Source: a virus. Taken from it: DNA of 64,000 bases. A model generated the notes under the pieces. That model worked only from the letters and a program-made list of their open reading frames with translations, ran no database searches and had not been told where the DNA came from. The stretch covers positions 1 to 64,000 of the IMG/VR virus record IMGVR_UViG_3300032214_001486; one strand, 5' to 3'. Below, piece after piece: positions 37,899 to 45,992 of this stretch. Position numbers and translations under genes: made by a program. The first letter of the stretch is position 1; each line of letters starts with the position of its first letter.

Positions 37899-38525
37899 AT
37901 GCTGGAAGTCATCACAGGCTGTATGTACGCAGGCAAAAGCTCGGAGCTATTGCGCCGGGTCCGCCTCAGTCAGATCGCCGGGCTTAGGTGCATGTCTTAC
38001 AAGCACAGCCTGGATCAAAGGTATTCCCCCACACACATCGCTACCCACCCCAACCCTGCGGCGGCCTCGACCGGGCAGCAGCAGCAGGAATTCGGGGAGT
38101 GTGTGCTGGTGCGGAACGAATGGGAGTTAGGGCAGGCGCTCACAGACGCCCTTGAAGCAAAGGCAGACGTGATCTCTATTGACGAAGTGCAATTCTTCGG
38201 AAAGGAAGCCCTGCACGACATTTTCGCGGCGGCCGACCGGGTGCGTGTCATCGTCGCGGGGCTCAGCCTTGACGCTTACGGTGTGCCTTTCGACATTATG
38301 CCCGAGCTATTGGCAGACGCCGACGAGATTAAGCGCCTGCACGCCGTTTGCACAAACAAGGTCCGGGGCCCCCTTGGCGTAGAGGCACTCTGCGGCAAAA
38401 AAGCATCGCGTACCGTCGATCTCGACCCCAAGGGAGAGCAAAATCAAGGTAAAACCCCGCTTGTAGCCGTGGGTTCCTATGGAAAGTATGCTGCCCGTTG
38501 CCGTCATTGTTGGACTTGGGGCTGA
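37899..38525 (+). CDS. tdk: Thymidine kinase, type II, 208 aa
   Basis: Phosphorylates thymidine to dTMP. The P-loop GCMYAGKSSELLRR is near the N-terminus (residues 7-20), the Walker-B-like DEVQFF near 94, and the zinc site Cys pairs (HAVCTN, LCGKK, CRHCW) in the C-terminal lasso region. Length fits. ATG with GGGGAGAACACC. Together with Ham1-like and Nudix-like genes it points to control of the dNTP pool. Confidence 0.9.
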   Translation: MLEVITGCMYAGKSSELLRRVRLSQIAGLRCMSYKHSLDQRYSPTHIATHPNPAAASTGQQQQEFGECVLVRNEWELGQALTDALEAKADVISIDEVQFFGKEALHDIFAAADRVRVIVAGLSLDAYGVPFDIMPELLADADEIKRLHAVCTNKVRGPLGVEALCGKKASRTVDLDPKGEQNQGKTPLVAVGSYGKYAARCRHCWTWG

Positions 38526-38534
38526 ACCCTAACC

Positions 38535-38563
38535 TTGACGAGCGGCAGGAAACGCATTATGGC
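38535..38563 (+). promoter_or_regulatory. Promoter TTGACG-17-TATGGC overlapped by a terminator
   Basis: The -35 TTGACG (38535-38540), spacer AGCGGCAGG onward, -10 TATGGC (38558-38563). The predicted start near 38570 lies in the loop of the hairpin at 38561-38584. Confidence 0.76.
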
Positions 38564-38589
38564 CCCTGGGCAACGCCGGGGGCCCTTTT
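38561..38589 (+). terminator. Terminator hairpin overlapping a -10 box
   Basis: GGCCCC (38561-38566) pairs with GGGGCC (38579-38584), then CTTTT. The 5' arm shares bases with the -10 at 38558-38563, so RNA started here lacks it; RNA coming from the thymidine kinase gene has both arms. Confidence 0.7.
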
Positions 38590-38592
38590 CGT

Positions 38593-39087
38593 ATGTTTCC
38601 AAGCATGTATCCAGTCTTAGGCGTATATTCTATCTTTCTGGCACACCCTTCCTCTGCGACCTTACCCGACATTGACTCTTGGGCGCAAACAATTGTGTCC
38701 TTCTACCCTCAAATGAGCGTAGAGGCGGTCGTACCCGCCCGTGTCTCGATGCGGAACCACCTGGGCTCGGTAGGCGGCTGGGAGGCTTGGTATCGGTGGG
38801 TTGCCGGGGCAAAGGACTTGGCGGGCCAGCCCGTCTACTCAGTGATGATTTGCCCTAAACAGTGGGTAGGCAAGCGGACGTACCGCTTGGTCGAAGAATT
38901 CCTACGGGTAGGCAAGCCCGTCTACTTTATCGACGGTGACGGGTTAACCCCCGTCGTCGAGGTGAAGATAGATGACGGGGCTGAGCGTGACGCCAACGGG
39001 GAACCGTTGAATTGGTCATCGTCTTGGGTACTCTGCCCCGCCGCGGAGCCCGATGGGGCATGGGAGAACGGCACATGGAACCCGTAA
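38593..39087 (+). CDS. Hypothetical protein, 164 aa
   Basis: ATG at 38593 is near the end of the terminator hairpin; the only SD-like bases are the hairpin's GGGGG, and ATG 38605 is an alternative. The sequence (IFLAHPSSATLPDIDSWAQTI, KQWVGKRTYRLVEEFL, PVYFIDGDG) looks like a Rossmann-type nucleotide- or sugar-handling fold, but I cannot assign it. Overlaps the MT-A70 gene by 13 nt. Confidence 0.6.
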   Translation: MFPSMYPVLGVYSIFLAHPSSATLPDIDSWAQTIVSFYPQMSVEAVVPARVSMRNHLGSVGGWEAWYRWVAGAKDLAGQPVYSVMICPKQWVGKRTYRLVEEFLRVGKPVYFIDGDGLTPVVEVKIDDGAERDANGEPLNWSSSWVLCPAAEPDGAWENGTWNP

Positions 39088-39638
39088 ACAGCTTGACTCC
39101 GGCCTTACCGGCAGACCCGGCTCATTTTCCCTGCATCCTCATGGACCCGCCCTGGACAGAGAACGGGGGCGGCAAGGTCAAGCGGGGCGCGGATAGGCAC
39201 TATCCTACGCTTCCGGTGCGGGAGATCCTGCCCGTGGTGCTCAAAAGCCCATTGTGGCGCCCCGATCCGGCCGGTTGTGTCCTTTGGTGCTGGGCCACGA
39301 ATAACTACCTACCTGACGCTCTTTGGCTAATTGATGCGCTGGGCTTCCGGTACATCACCAACGCCGTGTGGGTAAAGCAGGGGCGGGCGGGCTTGGGTCA
39401 ATGGCTTCGCGGCCGGCATGAATTGCTGCTGCTCGCCAGTCGAGGGGAGAGCCCGGCGAGCACGGTGCGGACAAATCGAAAAGACCTGTCCACCCTTCTA
39501 ATCGCGGAGCGGGGCGCCCATAGCGCCAAGCCTGAGAGGGCATACAAGTTAATCCAAGAGCGTTGTCGGGGCCCTTACGCTGAATTGTTTGCACGAAAGC
39601 CGCGGCCCGGCTGGTCTGTGTGGGGGAACGAAGTATGA
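39075..39638 (+). CDS. MT-A70-family adenine methyltransferase, 187 aa
   Basis: Motif IV ILMDPPWTENGGG (about residue 25) with the catalytic DPPW, then YPTLPVREILPV, a core CVLWCWATNNYLPDALWLIDALGFRYITNAVWVKQG, and the C-terminal SAKPERAYKLIQERC and ELFARKPRPGWSVWGNEV, all as in the family. It methylates N6 of adenine in DNA or RNA. It is the intact counterpart of the deleted copy at 25396. GGGAGAA precedes the ATG. Confidence 0.88.
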   Translation: MEPVNSLTPALPADPAHFPCILMDPPWTENGGGKVKRGADRHYPTLPVREILPVVLKSPLWRPDPAGCVLWCWATNNYLPDALWLIDALGFRYITNAVWVKQGRAGLGQWLRGRHELLLLASRGESPASTVRTNRKDLSTLLIAERGAHSAKPERAYKLIQERCRGPYAELFARKPRPGWSVWGNEV

Positions 39639-40012
39639 GTATGAGCAGGGCGTGGACGGATCAACCGATTGATCACAGCGGCTTAGAATTCACACCCGAT
39701 CAGATGATTTGGGTAAAGGAGGCGCAAGCCTACTACACCCAGGTTTTCATTCACGACGAGGCCGGGACTGAAACGGTCGCAGAGTTAGGCGAAAGGGTGC
39801 GGGCTACGGTGCCCATTGAGCTAACGTGCGGCGACTACTACTTAGGTCGGTTCGGGTTTTTGGGGCAACAGGTCTACTTGTTAGGTGGTGTACCTACGGT
39901 GGGCTCTTTGTCCCCATGCTCAGTTTGCGGCGAGCCGCAGACGTTTGAGCGAAACAGTCAAAAGTATTGTGTCCCCTGCGGGGGTTATGTAGGGGGAAAT
40001 GATGGAGGCTGA
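39635..40012 (+). CDS. Hypothetical protein with C-terminal zinc ribbon, 125 aa
   Basis: ATG overlapping the MT-A70 stop, with GGGGGAACG upstream. The C-terminal part has CSVCGEPQ and YCVPCGGY, a four-Cys ribbon. The N-terminal part is an acidic mixed domain. Overlaps the next start by 14 nt. Confidence 0.65.
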   Translation: MSMSRAWTDQPIDHSGLEFTPDQMIWVKEAQAYYTQVFIHDEAGTETVAELGERVRATVPIELTCGDYYLGRFGFLGQQVYLLGGVPTVGSLSPCSVCGEPQTFERNSQKYCVPCGGYVGGNDGG

Positions 40013-40364
40013 CAACACACGGTATCCCATTCGTCCGGCAAAGCTGGTGACCATCCTCTCGGATGGCGGGTACTCTCCGACCCAAGTGAGCCAGATGTTA
40101 GGGGGCCGCATCAGTTTTCGCGCCCTCTACAGGTGGCGAAACGAGGAGGCCATGCCCCAGCGGTATGCTGATTATGTGGATGTTTTGCAGTTAGCTACCG
40201 GCTTAGGTCTGCTCGGCGCGCTGCCTGAGCAGGCAGAAACCGAGGAACAGCCGGTGTTCCCGGCGTTGGCCCCTGAACCCGATGTAGATGACGCAGATAC
40301 AGCCTCCGCAGAAACAGACCCCTATGCGCTCGACGTGGACGGGGACAGCGACGGCGAAGAATAA
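39999..40364 (+). CDS. HTH-type small protein with acidic tail, 121 aa
   Basis: ATG with GGGGGAA upstream. YSPTQVSQMLGGRISFRALYRWRNEEAMP is a helix-turn-helix of the MerR/XRE style. The C-terminal 45 residues are strongly acidic and end DGDSDGEE. Possibly a DNA-binding regulator with a DNA-mimic or activation-type tail. It ends just before the promoter at 40372. Confidence 0.65.
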   Translation: MMEADNTRYPIRPAKLVTILSDGGYSPTQVSQMLGGRISFRALYRWRNEEAMPQRYADYVDVLQLATGLGLLGALPEQAETEEQPVFPALAPEPDVDDADTASAETDPYALDVDGDSDGEE

Positions 40365-40371
40365 CAGCCCC

Positions 40372-40422
40372 TTGACGAACGACAAAGGGTAAGCTAAGGG
40401 GGGACAGCTTTGCGTACCCCCC
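40372..40422 (+). promoter_or_regulatory. Promoter TTGACG-17-TAAGGG with overlapping hairpin
   Basis: The -35 TTGACG (40372-40377), spacer AACGACAAAG onward, -10 TAAGGG (40395-40400). GGGGGG (40398-40403) pairs with CCCCCC (40417-40422); the start near 40407 lies in the loop. No T-tract follows, so the hairpin may act as an RNA-end or pausing element. Confidence 0.7.
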
Positions 40423-40446
40423 ACAACACAAGGAAATGAGTGAAAA

Positions 40447-42267
40447 ATGCTGTTCATTGAACGGGTGATTGGTAACGTCAAGGGCGGCGCCGATGTGAAG
40501 ATCGGCCGCTGCACGCTGATCTCTGGCCCAAACGGGTCGGGGAAGTCCACCGTGGTCAATATCATTGAGCTTGCCTTGATGGGCTATGCCTCCGATATTG
40601 TCGGCCGCCCCGAGGTACGCAAAGGGGTAGACCTGATCACGCTGGCGCCGGAAGGCGAGGCCCTAAAGGCCGAGGTCTACACGACCGAGAACGACCGGGC
40701 ACACTTCACCATCGAGCGGAACGGCCCCGGCAAAACGAAGGAAGCCGAGCATGTGGGCCTTGCGGATATTGCCGTGGTGTGGCCCATTCGGGAGGCGGTT
40801 ACCGCGCTGCGCGGGTCAACCGCCACGGCGCGGTCCTTTGTGCTGCGCCACGGCGGGTTGAGCGTAGCTGAGGACAGCATTTTGGCCCGGTTTGGCGACG
40901 AGCAGACCCGGACCCTGTATCAGACCCTTGCGGCCGGCGTGGTGGCCCAGGCAAAGACCGATCTCGACACGGTGGACGTGCTTTTGGGCGTACAGGACGC
41001 CGCGAAGGTGGCAGAACGGACGATCAAGGCCAAGGCCAAGGGCGCAAAAGAGATCATCGACCAGACCAGCGCGACGCTGACGGTTGATTTTGCACCCGAG
41101 GCAGAAAAGGAAGCCGAGGACAAGATCAACGCCTTGAACGAAAAGTTGGCGAACCTGCGCGTTGCTCGCAAGCCCCCGCCGGCTAAGCCTGCGGGTCTGA
41201 GCAAGGCTACGTTTGAGGCCAAAATCAACGCTTTGGTGGATACGATCAACAAGGGGGAACAGCACCTTGCCGACGTGGCCGGGCAGTACCAGAAGTTGAG
41301 CGAGGATTTGGCTAATCCTGGCTTGACCACCCCGCCGGCCCGCACCATCGACCCGGCGCAGGTCGAGGGGGTCATCGCCGCGGACGGAACCTATGCCTTC
41401 CACCAGCAGCACGCGGAATTGGCCCATTGTATTGTGTGCTGGCAGCCCTGGCAGCCGGGGAGCGAGGTTTTGGCCGCCCGGCGTCAGACCATTTCCGGTC
41501 TGCTGACTGCGTACCGCGAGCAAGAACAGAAGATTAGTGATCAGGCGAGTTGGGTCCAGACCGCCAACACCCGGATGCAAGAGCTTATGCGGCAGGGAAA
41601 CACCCTGCACCAGATGAACGTAGCCAATCGAGCCGCGGCGGAAGCCTTCGCAGCGCAGTACCAAGCTGCGGGCGAGGAAGAACAAGAGCAGCCCGTTGAC
41701 TTTTCCGAGATCGACCGGCAGATCAACGAAGTTATGACACAATTGGCTGATGCCCGTAAGGGGCTGACGGAAATTCAGCAGACCCGCGCGAGTTGGGCCC
41801 TGGTACGCAAGGCACAGAAGCAAATCATCGAAGCCAAGCGGGAGTCCGAGGCTGCGAAGAATTTGGCCGAGGAGGCGGGTTCTGTCGCCGATGCTCTGCT
41901 CTCGCAGGGTCGCGCCGGGTTTGTTAGCCGGGTTCAAGCCTTCCTGCCGCCGGACGATGAATTCGACGTGGTGCTCAAAGACGGCAAGCGTTCCGTCTGT
42001 ATGTTTGGGTTCCGGCGAAACGGGGTGCTGCACACGGCGTTGTCGGGCGCGGAATGGGCCCGGCTGACGATTGCGTTGGGCGCCGCCATCATCCCCACCG
42101 AAGGGCGGGTACTGGCTATTCTTACACCCGAAGAACGGGCGTTTGACGCCGATACGCTGGGCGAAGTCATGGAAGCCTTGAAAGCAGCCCCCGGCCAAGT
42201 TATCCTCACCTCGCCAGTAGAGCCCCCGAGCCCGATTGAGGGCTGGACGATGCTTAGACGCGGGTAG
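40447..42267 (+). CDS. Rad50/SbcC-like SMC-type ATPase, 606 aa
   Basis: Walker A GPNGSGKST (about residue 28) opens an ABC ATPase half; long coiled coils follow, with a central CIVC (about residue 333) in zinc-hook position as in Rad50. The signature-like ALSGAEWARLTIALGA is near residue 530, and a Walker-B position reads LAILTPEERAFDAD, lacking the usual hydrophobic-DE pair. It should tether or process DNA ends. At 606 aa it is short for Rad50. No SbcD-like nuclease gene is adjacent. ATG 40447 with AAGGAA upstream. Confidence 0.8.
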   Translation: MLFIERVIGNVKGGADVKIGRCTLISGPNGSGKSTVVNIIELALMGYASDIVGRPEVRKGVDLITLAPEGEALKAEVYTTENDRAHFTIERNGPGKTKEAEHVGLADIAVVWPIREAVTALRGSTATARSFVLRHGGLSVAEDSILARFGDEQTRTLYQTLAAGVVAQAKTDLDTVDVLLGVQDAAKVAERTIKAKAKGAKEIIDQTSATLTVDFAPEAEKEAEDKINALNEKLANLRVARKPPPAKPAGLSKATFEAKINALVDTINKGEQHLADVAGQYQKLSEDLANPGLTTPPARTIDPAQVEGVIAADGTYAFHQQHAELAHCIVCWQPWQPGSEVLAARRQTISGLLTAYREQEQKISDQASWVQTANTRMQELMRQGNTLHQMNVANRAAAEAFAAQYQAAGEEEQEQPVDFSEIDRQINEVMTQLADARKGLTEIQQTRASWALVRKAQKQIIEAKRESEAAKNLAEEAGSVADALLSQGRAGFVSRVQAFLPPDDEFDVVLKDGKRSVCMFGFRRNGVLHTALSGAEWARLTIALGAAIIPTEGRVLAILTPEERAFDADTLGEVMEALKAAPGQVILTSPVEPPSPIEGWTMLRRG

Positions 42268-42278
42268 AGGATTGTGGG

Positions 42279-42587
42279 ATGGATACGCTTGACGCGCTTA
42301 GGTTGATCGGAATTTACAGACTAAGCGAGTCAGGCCGCGAAGATACCGCGATACTGCGCCTTCGGGATTTAATCTTAGAGAGCGTAGAAGATCAGCGCAC
42401 CGACGCCATTGAGGGGATAGACCTAAGCCGTCTATCCCCTCCGATTTTGTTTTGGCTATTGGCTTTCCTGCCCAGCGTAGGGTTAAAACGGAATGTCATC
42501 TATGCACGGGTCCAGGGGCAGGTATTGAATTTCCCCCGCCCCCGCCGTGTCCTCCCCTTCACCCTCGCCGTCGTTCCCGCCCCCTAA
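42279..42587 (+). CDS. Hypothetical protein, 102 aa
   Basis: ATG with TGTGGG upstream, 11 nt after the Rad50-like gene. Residues 1-70 look like a helical domain (RLIGIYRLSESGREDTAILRLRDLI); the last 35 residues are antisense to the minus-strand gene that ends at 42483 and are low in quality. The two genes converge and overlap by 105 nt. Confidence 0.55.
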   Translation: MDTLDALRLIGIYRLSESGREDTAILRLRDLILESVEDQRTDAIEGIDLSRLSPPILFWLLAFLPSVGLKRNVIYARVQGQVLNFPRPRRVLPFTLAVVPAP

Positions 42588-42857
42588 CCGCCAGCCGCAG
42601 ACGGCGTGCTCGGCCCACCAGCGATCTGTTTTCAGCACGCGGAGCGCCCACAGGACCGCCCCCCGGCTCCGGTAGCCCCCGCCCTCGCCGTTCGCGCTCC
42701 GCACGAGCCTAACCCCGTCCTCCCAACGCAAGCCAAAACGGGAGGATTTGTAGCGGGCACCACAAACGCAGTTATCCCCGTCCACCCAAGGTCCGGGCGA
42801 ACGGGGCAAAGGCAGCAGCGCGTTAACGCTGCCCCGGCGGCCTAAACGGGAAGCCAC
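42483..42857 (-). CDS. Hypothetical protein with a Cys motif, 124 aa
   Basis: Minus-strand gene with its own upstream promoter (42984-43012). GTG at 42857 overlaps the end of the small membrane gene upstream; the start is not sure. NCVCGARYKSSRFGLRWEDGVRLVRSANG and WWAEHAVCGWRLGGG look like a real zinc-dependent or Trp-rich fold. Acidic linker near the end. Unknown function. Confidence 0.5.
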   Translation of the reverse strand: MASRLGRRGSVNALLPLPRSPGPWVDGDNCVCGARYKSSRFGLRWEDGVRLVRSANGEGGGYRSRGAVLWALRVLKTDRWWAEHAVCGWRLGGGNDGEGEGEDTAGAGEIQYLPLDPCIDDIPF

Positions 42858-42925
42858 ATCGCCAGAAACAAAAGAGCCATGAAAAGGGCCACCCCGGCCG
42901 CGTCCTGCACGTCTTTCACGCTCAC
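42842..42925 (-). CDS. Tiny single-span membrane protein, 27 aa
   Basis: GTG at 42925 has GGGAG five bases upstream on the minus strand. The product ends GVALFMALLFLAMWLPV, one clear hydrophobic span. It lies first behind the minus promoter and overlaps the next minus gene. Confidence 0.5.
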   Translation of the reverse strand: MSVKDVQDAAGVALFMALLFLAMWLPV

Positions 42926-42965
42926 GCTCACTCCCTGGCCCGGTGGGCCCCGGCCCGGCGGGGGA

Positions 42966-42993
42966 TTGCCGAGCGACAACACCCACCTATCAA
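42966..42993 (+). promoter_or_regulatory. Plus-strand promoter TTGCCG-16-TATCAA
   Basis: The -35 TTGCCG (42966-42971) and -10 TATCAA (42988-42993) are 16 bp apart and lead to the metallopeptidase gene at 43032. The -10 overlaps the minus-strand -10 at 42984-42989, so the two promoters exclude one another. Confidence 0.5.
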
Positions 42994-43012
42994 GCCCCCG
43001 CTGACCTGTCAA
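42984..43012 (-). promoter_or_regulatory. Minus-strand promoter TTGACA-17-TAGGTG
   Basis: On the minus strand the -35 TTGACA (43012-43007) and -10 TAGGTG (42989-42984) are 17 bp apart. It points to the small membrane gene and the Cys-motif gene on the minus strand. Confidence 0.65.
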
Positions 43013-43031
43013 GGGGGGAAGGTAAAAGAAC

Positions 43032-43466
43032 ATGAGCGCCCCCGCAAAACAGCGTCGGCAAGCAGCTTTTGAGGCCCTGGTCCGCAAGCGGGTCACGCAG
43101 GCGGGCGCGGCCTTCCCCGACTTGCCGCTGCGCGTGTCGGTGTCGCTGGGCGATCCCGCGGAATTTCCAGAAGATCGTAACTACGCATATTCTGCCTGGG
43201 ACGGGGACTCAGCTTCTATCGTTTTCTCGCCAAAGGTGCTCGACGCGGACGCGGAGCAGCAGGACGCGCTATTGCGGCATGAATTGTCGCACGCGGTTTT
43301 GCAGCACGCCGGGCTCCCCCACAGCGAAAGGGACTGCGACGACGCAGCAGAGCGTATTTTTGGTGACCCTCTGTATTATGATCACCGGGACGTGCAGACC
43401 TTGAACCCCCGCGCCCCCGGCGCCCGCCGGCCGCGGCCCGCCTATCTGCCGACAGGGGAGGAATAA
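43032..43466 (+). CDS. Small zinc metallopeptidase-like protein, 144 aa
   Basis: LLRHELSHAVLQHAG (about residue 84) is an HExxH zinc-protease motif in which the second residues read HELSH; a later Glu/Asp-rich helix (DDAAERIF) may give the third ligand. It resembles compact SprT/ImmA-like proteases. ATG with GGGGGGAAGG upstream. Possible targets are a repressor or a host protein; none can be named. Confidence 0.7.
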   Translation: MSAPAKQRRQAAFEALVRKRVTQAGAAFPDLPLRVSVSLGDPAEFPEDRNYAYSAWDGDSASIVFSPKVLDADAEQQDALLRHELSHAVLQHAGLPHSERDCDDAAERIFGDPLYYDHRDVQTLNPRAPGARRPRPAYLPTGEE

Positions 43467-43927
43467 TGGTAATTGATCGGGATAGCGATGCGGGCGCTGC
43501 CGCGGGGAGCCTGGGCGGCCTGGGCGGCCTCGACACCCTGGGCGGCATTGAGCCTAACCTTGACTTTTTGGGCGCGGAGCCTGACAGCGCGGAGCCCCGG
43601 CCCGCGGAGCCTGTCTACGCCCTTGTGCAGCATGGGCCTTGCCCTGCCGTTGGTGTACCCGTGGGGGAGAGATACCGGAATTATCTCTTTCCGCAGGCTG
43701 TCTGCGCCGATCTGAGGCTTAGGGGGCAAGTGGGGGAGATCAAGTATGGGCACGGGCTGACCGTGGGCTGGAACGCAGCAGACACCGCGCTATATCAGGA
43801 AATTTTGGACGGCTGCCAGTATGCAGTCGCGGGGCAACGGGTTATCCTCGCCCACGTCTTAGCGTGGCTGGCTTTTTGGCTTCGATTTAGCCTGCACCAC
43901 GCTTGGCTTAGGGGGAACGGTGGGTAG
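43466..43927 (+). CDS. Hypothetical protein with C-terminal hydrophobic segment, 153 aa
   Basis: ATG overlaps the metallopeptidase stop, with GGGGAGGAAT upstream. A Gly/Leu-rich start and acidic linker precede a mixed domain; VILAHVLAWLAFWLRF near the end could be a membrane span. Overlaps the integrase start by 8 nt. Confidence 0.6.
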   Translation: MVIDRDSDAGAAAGSLGGLGGLDTLGGIEPNLDFLGAEPDSAEPRPAEPVYALVQHGPCPAVGVPVGERYRNYLFPQAVCADLRLRGQVGEIKYGHGLTVGWNAADTALYQEILDGCQYAVAGQRVILAHVLAWLAFWLRFSLHHAWLRGNGG

Positions 43928-44753
43928 TGACGGCGAAAAGTTGGCCGGTTTTGACGATTATCTCAGGGACCGCGGGTTGAGCGCAAACACCCGCCGCAGC
44001 TACTTAAACGTAGCCATTCAAGCGGGGCAAGAACCAGAGGCGACGCTGCGCTGGTATACCGGCTTGCTTGCGAAACGGGCGCCCATCGGCACAGTCCAGC
44101 AGGCTCGCTCTGCGCTGGCCCGCTGGTACACCTACCTTAAACAGCCCGAGCACATCGTCGCTCTGCCCCCAGCCCGCGGCAAACAGCGGGAGCATCGCCA
44201 AGGGCTCACCGATGGTCAGTTAGGGCTATATTTATCGGAAGCAGACAAGCAAAAAGAGCCTGCGCGCACCATTCTCGCTCTACTGCCCCGGACGGGGTTG
44301 CGTATCTCAGAGATATGCCAATTGCGGTTAGATCAAGTCAAAAGTACCGAGGAAGTTCACTACTTTAGCTTCCGAGGCAAGGGGGATAAGCCGCGCGTTG
44401 TGCCGCTCGGGGCAGAAGGCTTAGCCGTGCTGCGGGCTTACCTTGACTGGCGGGCCAAGCGAAAAGCCCTCGCCGCGTCGCCCTTCCTGTTTCCCGGCCG
44501 CGGAGGCTCGCACTACCGGCCCAATACCATCCGTAGGGTCTGCGCAGATATTCAGCAGGGTTGTCCTGACCTTGATGGTCTGTCCCCTCACGTTCTGCGC
44601 CACACTTACGCCACCAGGGCCGTTGTCAACGGGGTCGATTTGGCCCGCCTCCAAAAACTTTTGGGTCACGGCTCTATCCGTACCACTGAGCGTTACTTGC
44701 ACCCGACCGTGCAAGACCTCTCGGCGGCGGTTACAAAGGTCGCGGGACTTTGA
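43920..44753 (+). CDS. Tyrosine recombinase / integrase, 277 aa
   Basis: XerC/D-type. N-terminal SAM-like DNA-binding domain (residues 1-85: SANTRRSYLNVAI), catalytic domain with Arg I in TGLRISEICQLRL (about 126), Lys in the RGKGDKPR hairpin (about 160), HVLRHTYAT (His-x-x-Arg, about 223), LGHGS (His, about 246) and TERYLHP with the nucleophile Tyr (about 258). All catalytic residues are present. It could resolve genome multimers, integrate the phage, or act on the repeat cluster 1.7 kb downstream. GTG with GGGGGAAC upstream. Confidence 0.93.
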   Translation: MGSDGEKLAGFDDYLRDRGLSANTRRSYLNVAIQAGQEPEATLRWYTGLLAKRAPIGTVQQARSALARWYTYLKQPEHIVALPPARGKQREHRQGLTDGQLGLYLSEADKQKEPARTILALLPRTGLRISEICQLRLDQVKSTEEVHYFSFRGKGDKPRVVPLGAEGLAVLRAYLDWRAKRKALAASPFLFPGRGGSHYRPNTIRRVCADIQQGCPDLDGLSPHVLRHTYATRAVVNGVDLARLQKLLGHGSIRTTERYLHPTVQDLSAAVTKVAGL

Positions 44754-44768
44754 TTAGAGGGGGGTAAT

Positions 44769-45554
44769 ATGTCAAAGGCAGAAAAGGTACGCGCTCTATT
44801 CCGCACCGCGGCTGATTTTGGGGCGACTGAGAATGAGCGGCAGGTAGCGGAACGCTTTGCGTGGGAGCTACTGCGAAAGGACGAAAGCCTAATCCAAGAA
44901 ATTGCGGCCTCTGTGTTGCAGGAGGCCCAAGATCAGGGGCGGGAGCCTCAGTGGCCCTCACCGTTGTTCTTCGACGTGTGGACCCGTACCCAGCAGGCCA
45001 AGGCGGCCCAGGCATCCGAGGCCCGCCGGCAGGAGCAGGAGCGCAAGCAAGCTGGCGCCCGCGCTCGCGCACAAGCTGCCGCTGACGCTCGCGCGGCGGG
45101 GTTGCGGGCTGCCGCGGCGGCTGCTGCTGCCTCCGCTGCCGCTGCCGCTGGGCCCCCGCCGGGTTGGGTGCCGCCGGGTCTGCCGCCGGGGCCGCCGCCG
45201 GGCCCACCACCGGGACCGCCGCCGGGTTGGGTGCCGCCGGGTTGGGCTCCGCCGGGTTGGGCCCCGCCGCCTGCTGAAAATCGGTGGGAGCGGCTGAAGA
45301 ACGTGGCCGCGGAATGGATCGGGGACACCTTAGAGGAAGTCGCGGACGGGCTCAACCTTGTCGAGCAGATCAACGAGGAAGTAAACGTCAGGATTTCCGA
45401 CACAAGCAAAACGGTGACCGTCAAAGTCACCTTCCCCGTTGAATTGGTGCGGGAAATCTACGAAGAACATGGAAATTTAGATGAATTCTCCCGGCTTGTC
45501 GGGGTGAAGATGGGCGAGGATCTGGCCCAGGCTTTCCGCGACTCGGGGTACTGA
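44769..45554 (+). CDS. DUF2786-like protein with PPGW repeats, 261 aa
   Basis: ATG with GAGGGGGG upstream. The N-terminus EKVRALFRTAADFGATENERQVAERFAWELLRK resembles DUF2786. An Ala-rich helix then leads to PPGWVPPG/PPGPPPG repeats (about residues 128-170). The C-terminal 90 residues are an acidic mixed domain. The repeat is also seen in DNA and could vary by slippage. Function unknown. Confidence 0.6.
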   Translation: MSKAEKVRALFRTAADFGATENERQVAERFAWELLRKDESLIQEIAASVLQEAQDQGREPQWPSPLFFDVWTRTQQAKAAQASEARRQEQERKQAGARARAQAAADARAAGLRAAAAAAAASAAAAAGPPPGWVPPGLPPGPPPGPPPGPPPGWVPPGWAPPGWAPPPAENRWERLKNVAAEWIGDTLEEVADGLNLVEQINEEVNVRISDTSKTVTVKVTFPVELVREIYEEHGNLDEFSRLVGVKMGEDLAQAFRDSGY

Positions 45555-45583
45555 CCAAAATGTAACCGACGTGTCATCGGGGG

Positions 45584-45937
45584 TTATGGCGGGGTGTCGC
45601 CGGTCGAGTTGACAAATTGAATGGACAAGATCGGCGTACCCGCCCCGTTGTTTTTGACCCGCATGACGATAGAGCTAATGCCCCCAAAACGTCCACAGGG
45701 GCGATACTTTGCCGTGCCAATTCTCAGCGTGACAGCCGAGCCGGGAGGCACGATGACAGAATTTGCAGTCGTAAGCGCCGTGGCGGTGCTCACAAAGCCA
45801 AAGAGGGCCGAGTTTGTACCGTCCTCGTTGTAAACAATGACGGTGTGGCAGTTGTCCGAGGGTTGTGTCCCCACGGTCGCGGTTGCCGCCCCCGTTGTGA
45901 CTTCAACCGTATCCATCAGGTTCGTACTTAAAGCCAT
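45584..45937 (-). CDS. Beta-rich protein, possibly virion decoration or fibre, 117 aa
   Basis: Minus-strand ATG at 45937 with GAGGG six bases upstream. The sequence alternates hydrophobic and Thr/Ser/Gly residues (VEVTTGAATATVG, SVIVPPGSAVTLRIG, TPILSIQFVNST), typical of small phage head-decoration or tail proteins. Divergent from the XRE gene. Role inferred from composition. Confidence 0.55.
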   Translation of the reverse strand: MALSTNLMDTVEVTTGAATATVGTQPSDNCHTVIVYNEDGTNSALFGFVSTATALTTANSVIVPPGSAVTLRIGTAKYRPCGRFGGISSIVMRVKNNGAGTPILSIQFVNSTGDTPP

Positions 45938-45938
45938 G

Positions 45939-45967
45939 TTGAGCCCTCGACGGGAGAATGATAGGCA
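45939..45967 (+). promoter_or_regulatory. Promoter TTGAGC-17-TAGGCA for the XRE gene
   Basis: The -35 TTGAGC (45939-45944) and -10 TAGGCA (45962-45967) are 17 bp apart, between the divergent starts at 45937 and 45993. The SD GGAGG of the XRE gene follows. Confidence 0.55.
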
Positions 45968-45992
45968 TAGCACACCCTTGGAGGCCGCCGCT

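Noticed and set aside
45603-45640. Plus-strand promoter at TTGACA 45609
   Set aside because: It lies in the coding end of a minus-strand gene and no TA-type -10 occurs at 16-18 bp.
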